Source of the DNA: an uncultured Enterorhabdus sp.
GTDB lineage: Bacteria > Actinomycetota > Coriobacteriia > Coriobacteriales > Eggerthellaceae
Length of the DNA stretch: 64,000 nt
Reading direction: 5' to 3'
Assembly: GCA_947649205.1 (NCBI GenBank)
Contig: CANSQM010000008.1
Location: forward strand, 1-64,000
The notes under the pieces are model-generated. The model was not told the origin of the DNA. It made no database searches and worked only from the letters and a program-made list of their open reading frames with translations. The translations under genes were made by a program, and so were the position numbers. Every line of letters begins with the position of its first letter. Position 1 is the first letter of the stretch. Shown piece after piece: positions 45,291 through 54,105 of the stretch.

Positions 45291-45738
45291 CGGGGAACTC
45301 TTGGGAAAACGCGAAGACTGTCGGTAGGATTGCCCTATCTCTCGGAAAGGAGAGGTTTCAGCGAGGACGAAGGCGAGTGTGACCCTAGGATTACCTCTTC
45401 GCGAATACAGGTTATCGCGAAGAGGGCGACAGGTACAGCAACAGGTCGTTAGGAGCGATCGACAGCGAACCGTCGGGGAGAGCAACAGGGTGGTTCGACC
45501 GAGCAGGCTTCCGCATCTTCTATTTTCTTTCCCTTCGTCATTACAATAAAACCGGTGGATTAGTCGAGAACCGTAGGAAATCCCTGCTCACCGCCATGAA
45601 ATTCTTTCGGGAAACTGGTTTATTTTCTGTAGGGGACATCGACGGTACTCTGTTGGCTCGGTCGTTCCGGCGACGCCATTCGTGGAAAAAGGGAGGGGTT
45701 ATGCCCGCGATATCCCCTACAATCCCCCGATTTTGCAC
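45291..45738. other. dnaA-rpmH intergenic region
   Basis: About 450 bp between the dnaA stop and the rpmH promoter have no supported gene. A perfect 11-bp hairpin (45394-45404 with 45415-45425, starting CCTCTTCGCGA) is present, but it lacks a T-run. I see no convincing DnaA-box cluster here, unlike the region at 48.7-49.4 kb. It may hold a regulatory RNA or the dnaA 3' UTR. Confidence 0.45.
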
Positions 45739-47544
45739 CTAGGATTCCCGAATGATCTTCATGAGTCGCTCCACGTCGCTCTGCACATCCACGTTGTCTA
45801 CGAGCATCTTCTCGACGGTTCGAGTGGAGTGGATCACGGTCGTGTGATCGCGATTGAACTTCTTACCGATATCGCCTTGGGGCATATCGAGCATCTGGCG
45901 GCAGAGGTACACGGCGATATGGCGGGGATGCACGATGGTGCGGCTGCGCCCCGGGCCGATGAGGTCGCTGTGGCTGACCTTGTAGTACTCCTCCACCGCT
46001 CGTTGGATGTCCTCAACGGTAATGTTGCGCGACAGGCCGCCGGAGAAGTGGTTCTCCAGGAGGGACCGCACCTCCTCCATAGTGACATCGCCCTGCTCGC
46101 CCATGGAGGTCTGATAGAAAGCCACCTTGGTAATGGCGCTCTTCAGCTCGCGGATGTTCGACCCCGAGATCTCAGCAATATAGAGTTGCACGTCGTTGGC
46201 GAGGGCCAAATGCCCGAACCCCTCACTGCGACAAAGCTCGTCGGTGAAGGATTTGACGATGCCGAGCTTGGTCTCGATGTCGGGCGGCTGAATGTCCACG
46301 GGGGAGCCGGCGGCGAAGCGAGATTGGTAGCGCTCGTCGAGACCGATGCTCTTGGGGGCGCGATCGGCCGACAGCACTACCTGGCTGCCACGGCTCGTAA
46401 GGGTGTTGAGCAGCTGGAACACGATGTCGAGGGTGCGCTCCTTGCCTTGGAACTTCTGGACGTCGTCGATGAACAGCACATCGGCTTCCTCGTAGAAGGT
46501 CTTGAAGTTCTTGAAACTGCTCTTCTCCCGATCATGGGCGGCGCTGGCCTCGGCATATTCATTGGTGATGCTGTCGGCGTCCACGAAGACGGTGCGGAGG
46601 TGAGGGTAGGTTTCCCCGATGTAATTCTGGATGGCCCGCATGAGGTGGGTCTTCCCCAGACCGCTTCTACCGTAGATGAACAGGGGGTTGAGGGCTGCCC
46701 GGCCTGGCTGCTCGGCCACTTGCACGGCCATCTGGTAGGCAAGGCGATTCGACGAACCGATGACGAAGTTGCTGAAAGTATAGGCTGAACAGGGGTTTGC
46801 CGCTCCCAGCGCTCCCGTCGGCTGCTGGGGGCGGTAGTGATCCTCAGCTCCAATATCGGCGGCTGGGCGGGCGGCGATGCATTCGGCTCCTGGCATCCCA
46901 GCCGCGCCCGTTGCGGGAACCGCCGCTGTCGGACCCCCGAGGCCGCCTTCGCCCCAGGGCGCCGCCGCCGGGGCCGCGGGGGAGCTTGAGGTCGTGGACA
47001 AATCGGGAGTTGAAGGGCTTCCCGGAGTTCCCGGAGCCGTTGCGGGAGGGTTCCCGGGCCACGGGGCTGGGTAGGTATTCGTGGGGAAGGGGGCCGTGGC
47101 CAAGGGACTTGATGGAGCTCCGGCGGCTACGGCCGGGACCGCCTCCGGGAAGGACGCCGGCGTCGCCACGGACGCCGGAACCGGCATGGCGGGGGATGCC
47201 GGGGCACCCGTCGGCGTCGCTGCGGGGATAGGGGTCGTGGGGGACGACGTTGCCGCCATGGCCGCGGCCTTGCGGGCCTCCTGTCCCGGGTCGACGGCAA
47301 CGGCGACGGTGAACGAAATACCGCATAGGTCGAGGAGAGCCCGCTGGATGGGTTCTACATAGTGCTGCTCCACCCAGGACTTGATGAAGTCGTTGTCGGC
47401 GGTGAGCATGAGGAAGGAGTCGCTCATGGCTTGGGGCTCAAGGCGCGAGAAGAAGGCGGTGACCTGGGAGGCATCCATGTCGGGATAGTTCATGACCTGG
47501 GTGCAGATGGCGTGCCACTGTTGATTGAGTTTCTCGCTGTCCAT
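45739..47544 (-). CDS. dnaA: Chromosomal replication initiator protein DnaA
   Basis: DnaA opens oriC and loads the helicase. The 601-residue protein has domain I (about 1-90), a long Ala/Pro/Thr/Ser linker (about 90-250), an AAA+ domain with YGRSGLGKTHLM (Walker A, about 290) and FIDDVQKFQGKE (Walker B), and a C-terminal DNA-binding domain with the signature RDHTTVIHSTR. The linker of about 160 residues is longer than in most Firmicutes but known in Actinobacteria. ATG 47544 follows AAGGAAG. It is 81 bp after the GHKL gene on the same strand and may be co-transcribed with it. It faces away from dnaN. Confidence 0.96.
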   Translation of the reverse strand: MDSEKLNQQWHAICTQVMNYPDMDASQVTAFFSRLEPQAMSDSFLMLTADNDFIKSWVEQHYVEPIQRALLDLCGISFTVAVAVDPGQEARKAAAMAATSSPTTPIPAATPTGAPASPAMPVPASVATPASFPEAVPAVAAGAPSSPLATAPFPTNTYPAPWPGNPPATAPGTPGSPSTPDLSTTSSSPAAPAAAPWGEGGLGGPTAAVPATGAAGMPGAECIAARPAADIGAEDHYRPQQPTGALGAANPCSAYTFSNFVIGSSNRLAYQMAVQVAEQPGRAALNPLFIYGRSGLGKTHLMRAIQNYIGETYPHLRTVFVDADSITNEYAEASAAHDREKSSFKNFKTFYEEADVLFIDDVQKFQGKERTLDIVFQLLNTLTSRGSQVVLSADRAPKSIGLDERYQSRFAAGSPVDIQPPDIETKLGIVKSFTDELCRSEGFGHLALANDVQLYIAEISGSNIRELKSAITKVAFYQTSMGEQGDVTMEEVRSLLENHFSGGLSRNITVEDIQRAVEEYYKVSHSDLIGPGRSRTIVHPRHIAVYLCRQMLDMPQGDIGKKFNRDHTTVIHSTRTVEKMLVDNVDVQSDVERLMKIIRES

Positions 47545-47625
47545 ATCGCTTCCTTGCGGTCCTCTCGCGGGGTTACAGGGGAAAAGGGGCGGTTGTTCTA
47601 ACCGAGGCGTCGGGGTCTTCCGGGG

Positions 47626-48684
47626 CTACAGGAGCCCGGGAATCACCTGGGCACCGTAGGGGGTGAGGGCGTACTTCTGGCCGTCCTTCGTCACGAGGCT
47701 CTTGTCGCGCAGCTCGTTGAAGTTGTTCGTCACCGTTGAAGGCTTGGCCCCGAGTCGCCGGCAGATATCGGTGTTGCCGAGGCTCCCCTCGGTGGCGAGA
47801 AGCCGCAGCATCTCCTGCTGAATCTTGTTGAGCCGCAGGATGGGCGCCCCGGTCACGGGGGTCATCGGATAGGGCATGGCCTGGACCACGGGCGTGCCCG
47901 TCGGCGCCGGAACCGGGGCGTAAGTGCCCGGCAAGGGCTGGCCGGCCATGGTTCCGTAGGGACTCGCAGCCGGTGCCGGGACGGGGGTGTAACCGTAGGG
48001 CTGCGGAGCAGGAGCCGGCATGGTGCCGACCGCGCCCGGCACTCCCATCGGGGCTCCGTAGGCCGCCGCCATGGTGGCGGGTGCCTCCATGGCTCCTGGG
48101 TAGGAGCCCGCTTGTGCCATGGTTCCGTAGGGGCTGACCTCGATATAGTCGTCCTCTTCCTCCTCATCGGGCCCTCCGAGGCTGATGGTGACGACGGCCC
48201 CGGTTCCCAAGTTGTCCTCGATGGTGATGGTGCCGTGGGACGATTCTAGGTACTCGCGCACGATGGGCAGTCCCGATCCCACGCCGCGGATGTAGTTGCG
48301 CATGGGCTCAACGGCTGAGGAGAACCCGGGCATCTGGGCCTTTTCCTTAGAGGGGATACCGGGCCCGTGGTCGGCGAACACGATGGTGTTGCCCTGGTCG
48401 CGAATGGTGACGAGTACACCCTTGAACTGGGCATGGATAAAATTCTCAGATACCTCTCGGATGACCGTGTAGGGGATGGAGCCGCCCGCGCCCCGCGCTT
48501 GTTCGTACACGCTGGAAGCGAGGGCCTCGATGTAGGCCCCGGTGGCGGCCGGCTGAATCTCGATGACCCGCGGCGCACTGAGCAGGTCGTCGTAGAGCGC
48601 GATGCGGCCGACGGTTTCGACAAAGGTGTAGTCGAAGGGCTTCGCTTCGGGGATGGTGTCCGGCTGGGCGGCGTGTGTTTCCAT
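47626..48684 (-). CDS. GHKL-type ATPase with C-terminal winged helix-turn-helix
   Basis: This 352-residue protein has an N-terminal histidine-kinase-like ATPase domain (about 20-170): N-box REVSEN (E80, N81), G1 box DHGPGI (105-110) and G2 box GVGSGLPIV (134-142). It has no His-dimerisation domain, so it resembles anti-sigma/SpoIIAB-type kinases and not sensor kinases. Residues 175-280 are Pro/Ala/Gly/Tyr-rich with SPYGTMA twice. Residues 284-352 form a winged helix (KIQQEMLRLLATEGSLGNTDICRRLG, then NNFNELRDKSLV). It lies between dnaA and the putative origin. ATG 48684. The function is unknown; a regulator that binds DNA and ATP near oriC is inference. Confidence 0.8.
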   Translation of the reverse strand: METHAAQPDTIPEAKPFDYTFVETVGRIALYDDLLSAPRVIEIQPAATGAYIEALASSVYEQARGAGGSIPYTVIREVSENFIHAQFKGVLVTIRDQGNTIVFADHGPGIPSKEKAQMPGFSSAVEPMRNYIRGVGSGLPIVREYLESSHGTITIEDNLGTGAVVTISLGGPDEEEEDDYIEVSPYGTMAQAGSYPGAMEAPATMAAAYGAPMGVPGAVGTMPAPAPQPYGYTPVPAPAASPYGTMAGQPLPGTYAPVPAPTGTPVVQAMPYPMTPVTGAPILRLNKIQQEMLRLLATEGSLGNTDICRRLGAKPSTVTNNFNELRDKSLVTKDGQKYALTPYGAQVIPGLL

Positions 48685-49444
48685 GGTGTTCGATCTCGTT
48701 CCGTGTGATTCGGCTTTTATTCAGTGGATTCGGAAGAAATTGGCTGCCATTGTACCTTGTTTTTGAAAAGAAGAGGCCAGACTGAAGGTGCTTTTTAGGA
48801 CAGCGGGTGGAAATCCACTTTATGTTCAGTATTTGTTGAAAACTTCCGATTTCCTCACCTGCACTTTTCATTCAATTCAGAGTTATTAACAGAAAGTTCA
48901 GTAAAAGTGGAAAACGGTGAAATTTCTGGAATGAAATTCATCGGCCTTCAAAGATGGAAAAGTTGAAAACTTTCTTGACAGAGAGGTCCAATCGCTCTTA
49001 TCGGCCCATTCTTCCCTCTGTGTCGGTGTAACGGTCGTGTTCGGTGGGAAGAGGAGGAGAGGGATCCTGCTAAGCGACTGCTGTAGCCTTTATCGCAGTA
49101 TATTGCCAGTTCAAGCAGGTAATATCCTAACTGTTTAGGCGCAGCTAAACGCCCTGTCGGTTTCCCTGTCGTTGCTTTCGGGAAGTTTTCACCGTGGTGC
49201 AAAAGAGGTTTTCCACCGAGTTTACTGGGAAAAGAGGAAGTTTTCCACTTTATCCACCGTTATTGCGCGCTTAAAAGTGAACAATTATCTCGCAGGGAGG
49301 GCCCGGGAGCCTGTGGTTCCGCCGAAGAAGCGCTCCGCCCTGTCCCTCTGTGGGAAGTCCGGCGTTATAATGCTCGGGCCTTACTTTTATATATCGTCCG
49401 CCCTCGGGCGGTGAACGGCCCGTCAGTCGAGGAAAGGGTTTCCA
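48685..49444. other. oriC: Putative chromosomal origin oriC
   Basis: This 760-bp non-coding region lies where gene strands diverge: leftward dnaA/GHKL, rightward dnaN. It holds DnaA-box-like sequences: TTTTCCACC (49209-49217), TTTTCCACT (49241-49249) and TTATCCACC (49250-49258) on the plus strand; on the minus strand TTTTCCACT (48906-48914) and ATTTCCACC (48807-48815). An AT-rich stretch around 48,865-48,905 could be the unwinding element. TATAAT at 49366-49371 may be the dnaN -10. Origin function is inferred from these features and has not been tested by skew analysis. Confidence 0.7.
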
Positions 49445-50545
49445 TTGAAGCTGAGCATTAATCGTACCGAACTCGCCAACGCGCTCTCCATCGTTCTGAA
49501 GGGCGTTTCCACCCGTTCCACCTTGCCGGTTCTGTCGGGTATCCTCATTGAAGCCACGGGGGATAAGATCATCCTTCAGGCCACCGACCTGGAGCTATCC
49601 ATTCAGTATTCCGTCGCCGCGCTCGTTGAGGAAGAGGGCCGTGCCGTCGTTCCGGGCAAGCTGTTCTCCGAGATCGTGAAGAACCTGCCCGACGCCGCCG
49701 TCCATGTGGAGGCCACTGACGAGCAGGCCTTCATCACCTGCGATACCTCGTCCTTCTCTATTCGCGCCCTGAACGCTGAAGACTTCCCCGGCTTCCCCCG
49801 CGTTGAAACGCATCAGCGCATTGAGATTCCCTTCCAACAGTTCTCCACCATGGTGAAGCGCGTGTCTCGCGTCGTGTCAAAAGATGAGAGCCGGGCCATT
49901 CTCACCGGTGTGCTCATCACGCTGGAGAACGGTGTGCTGCGCATGGTGGCCACCGACTCCTACCGTCTTGCCATCACCGATGCTCCTCTGGAGGAGACGA
50001 CGGCCGATGAGTTCCAGGCGGTCATTTCCGGCTCCTTCCTGTCGGAAATCGCCTCGTTGCCCAAGACCGAGTCGCCGGTGTCGCTGGCCTTGGCCGACAA
50101 TCAGATTGTGGTGACCTGCGAGGATACCGTGTTCATCAACCGCCGCATCGAGGGGAACTTCCCCAATTACAAGCAGCTGCTCCCCGACACCTATGCCACC
50201 CGCGCCACTTTGGAAGTGGACAAACTCGTGGCCAGCGTGCGCCGCGCCTCCCTGCTCGGCTCCAACGCCTCGCCGGTGCGCTTCGACTTGAACGTCGCTT
50301 CCCAGACCGCTCAGATTACCGCCGCCTCTCAGGATGTGGGCAGCGCCCAGGAGATTCTTCCCTGCGCGGTGGAGGGCGAGGACGTGGAAATCGCCTTCAA
50401 TTACGCCTACGTGCTCGATGGTCTGGGGTCTATCGCCACCGATGAGGTGTACTTGGAGGTGCTCTCCTCGCTGAAGCCCGGTATTTTCCGTGCCCTGGAG
50501 CCCGAGAACTTCCTGTATCTCGTCATGCCCGTGCGCATTTCCTAG
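49445..50545 (+). CDS. dnaN: DNA polymerase III sliding clamp, beta subunit
   Basis: The beta clamp holds polymerase on DNA and recruits many repair proteins. The 366-residue product starts LKLSINRTELANALSIVLKG and has the LPVLSGI block, the GKLFSEIVKNLP strand and the C-terminal LVMPVRIS, all typical. TTG 49445 follows GAGGAAAGGG. It starts the rightward replication gene series and is followed 24 bp later by recF. Confidence 0.96.
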   Translation: MKLSINRTELANALSIVLKGVSTRSTLPVLSGILIEATGDKIILQATDLELSIQYSVAALVEEEGRAVVPGKLFSEIVKNLPDAAVHVEATDEQAFITCDTSSFSIRALNAEDFPGFPRVETHQRIEIPFQQFSTMVKRVSRVVSKDESRAILTGVLITLENGVLRMVATDSYRLAITDAPLEETTADEFQAVISGSFLSEIASLPKTESPVSLALADNQIVVTCEDTVFINRRIEGNFPNYKQLLPDTYATRATLEVDKLVASVRRASLLGSNASPVRFDLNVASQTAQITAASQDVGSAQEILPCAVEGEDVEIAFNYAYVLDGLGSIATDEVYLEVLSSLKPGIFRALEPENFLYLVMPVRIS

Positions 50546-50551
50546 CCCCGA

Positions 50552-50567
50552 TGTTTCACGTGGAACG
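50552..50567. promoter_or_regulatory. parS-like site (two mismatches) between dnaN and recF
   Basis: TGTTTCACGTGGAACG matches the perfect parS at 14 of 16 positions and is the only parS-like site seen to the right of the putative origin. Confidence 0.45.
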
Positions 50568-50569
50568 TT

Positions 50570-51703
50570 TTGACGCTGCGCATCGAACAACTGACCTTCC
50601 GTAATTTTCGGAGCTACGAATCAGCATCGTTGGCGTCCCTCGGAGATTTGACCGTGCTCGTGGGAGAGAATGCCATGGGCAAGACCAACATCATAGAGGG
50701 CATCCAGTTGCTCACTGCCCTCACCTCCTTCCGCCATGCCACCATCGATCAGCTGATTCGCCATGGTTGCGAGGGGGGACGGCTGGAGGCTCAGGTGAGC
50801 GATGGGAATCGCGAACTGGCCATCGACTTGACCCTCGACGGTAAGGTGAAGAAATACCGCCTGAACGGGAAAGCGAAGCGGCCGGCCGACTTGAAGGGTC
50901 TGGTGCCGTCGGTGGTGTTCACTCCCGATGACCTCGATCTGGTGAAGGGCCCCACATCGGGGCGACGCACGGCTTTGGACACCCTGGGATCTCAGGTGAA
51001 TAAGAACTACTATGTAGTGCGTCGCGATTACGAGAAAGTGATTCGCCATAAGAACCGCCTGCTCAAAGAGGAGGCGGCGCCGGCTCTTCTTGAGGCCATC
51101 AACGAGATGGTGGTGACCGTGGGTGCACAGCTCGCCTGCTATCGCGCTGCCCTCTTCGCGCGGCTCCAGCCTTCCATTGCGGAAAAGTACCGTCAGATCT
51201 CCCAGGGCCGCGAGCGTTTGACGGCGTGCTACACACCCTCCTGGGCCCGTTCGGAGAAGGAGTCGGGGGCCCTGTATCCGGGAGCCTTTCCCCTGACGAC
51301 TTTCACGCGCGACGAGGCGCGGGAGGCCTTGGCCCGGTCCCTCCATGATCGCGCCGCAGAAGAGCGCCGCCGAGGCCGAGCCCTGGTGGGACCCCACGGC
51401 GATACCATCGGGTTCTCCCTTGACGACCAGGATGCCTCCCTGTTCGGAAGCCAGGGCCAGCAGCGCTCCATCGTGCTTGCCTACAAGCTCGCCGAGGCTG
51501 CGGTCGTGGAAGAGCTCTTGCAGCAGAAGCCGGTGCTTCTGCTGGACGATGTGATGAGCGAACTTGATGGCGGCCGCCGCGAGGCCTTGGTGGATGCCAT
51601 GGAAGGGGGTTGCCAAACCTTCATCACCACAGCGAACCTCGCCTACTTCGACCAGGGTATGCTCAATCGGGCCCAGGTGATAGAGCTTCCCCTGACGGTC
51701 TAG
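50570..51703 (+). CDS. recF: DNA repair and gap-binding ATPase RecF
   Basis: RecF helps load RecA on gapped DNA. The 377-residue protein has FRNFRSYESASL, the Walker A GENAMGKTNIIEG, the GSQGQQRSIVLAYKLAE signature and the Walker B LLLDDVMSELD. The start is TTG 50570, placed directly before the family N-terminus; an RBS is weak and overlaps the parS-like element. The order dnaN-recF-gyrB-gyrA is conserved in many Gram-positives, though the small yaaA/DUF721 genes often seen are absent here. Confidence 0.94.
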   Translation: MTLRIEQLTFRNFRSYESASLASLGDLTVLVGENAMGKTNIIEGIQLLTALTSFRHATIDQLIRHGCEGGRLEAQVSDGNRELAIDLTLDGKVKKYRLNGKAKRPADLKGLVPSVVFTPDDLDLVKGPTSGRRTALDTLGSQVNKNYYVVRRDYEKVIRHKNRLLKEEAAPALLEAINEMVVTVGAQLACYRAALFARLQPSIAEKYRQISQGRERLTACYTPSWARSEKESGALYPGAFPLTTFTRDEAREALARSLHDRAAEERRRGRALVGPHGDTIGFSLDDQDASLFGSQGQQRSIVLAYKLAEAAVVEELLQQKPVLLLDDVMSELDGGRREALVDAMEGGCQTFITTANLAYFDQGMLNRAQVIELPLTV

Positions 51704-51925
51704 TAATTCATAGTGGACTCTTCGGCTTTACGGGTTTCAGGTTCGCCTATTCGCTCCTGCTCCTAGCCTGTCGTTTCGCCTGCACCTTTTCTGAGAAGTC
51801 CTAGAGGCTCCAGGACTATGATTTCCGAAAATGCGATATTTTCCCCATAAAACTCCAAAAGTACCCCTGAGGAGCCGTTAAAACAGCCGTTTTCAGACCT
51901 TGCAAAACCACCACCCTGTATTCCA

Positions 51926-51934
51926 TGCTATAAT
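51926..51934 (+). promoter_or_regulatory. Extended -10 promoter element of gyrB
   Basis: TGCTATAAT (51926-51934) carries the TG extension and a perfect TATAAT box, 58 bp before the chosen gyrB start. No good -35 is visible. Confidence 0.6.
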
Positions 51935-51977
51935 CGACGCTCAGTCAGCGCTCGCATCGGGCGCATTTTCTATGTAG

Positions 51978-53936
<1,959 letters not shown>

Positions 53937-53951
53937 GAGAACGTAAGAGTA

Positions 53952-54069
53952 GGGGAAGGTGCGGGCACGGTGCCCGCGCGCAGGTTGCGCAGCGAACGAA
54001 ACAGTCCAGTGGACTGTTTCGCCGAGCGAGCCATTGCTTGAGCACGGGTACTGTGCCCGCACCTTCCCC
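53952..54069. repeat. Nested palindromic element between gyrB and gyrA
   Basis: Outer arms of 17 bp (53952-53968 and 54053-54069, beginning GGGGAAGGTGCGGGCAC) are perfect and continue imperfectly inward for about 8 bp. A perfect 11-bp inner repeat with a 3-nt loop lies at 53997-54007 and 54011-54021. Its total length (118 bp) and nested layout are like the element upstream of proC, but the sequence is different. Confidence 0.7.
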
Positions 54070-54105
54070 GGACAAGTCCCTTAGGTTTCTATAGAAAGGA
54101 AACTG

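Noticed and set aside
45222..45485. Short frames (73-76 codons) in the dnaA-rpmH gap
   Set aside because: No RBS, no recognisable family and composition unlike neighbours; the region is better described as non-coding.
45291..45738. Second origin between dnaA and rpmH
   Set aside because: No DnaA-box cluster is visible there, whereas the 48.7-49.4 kb region has one.
48185..48430. Repeated SPYGTMA segments in the GHKL protein gene
   Set aside because: Two copies in a low-complexity linker do not form a repeat element beyond the protein linker.
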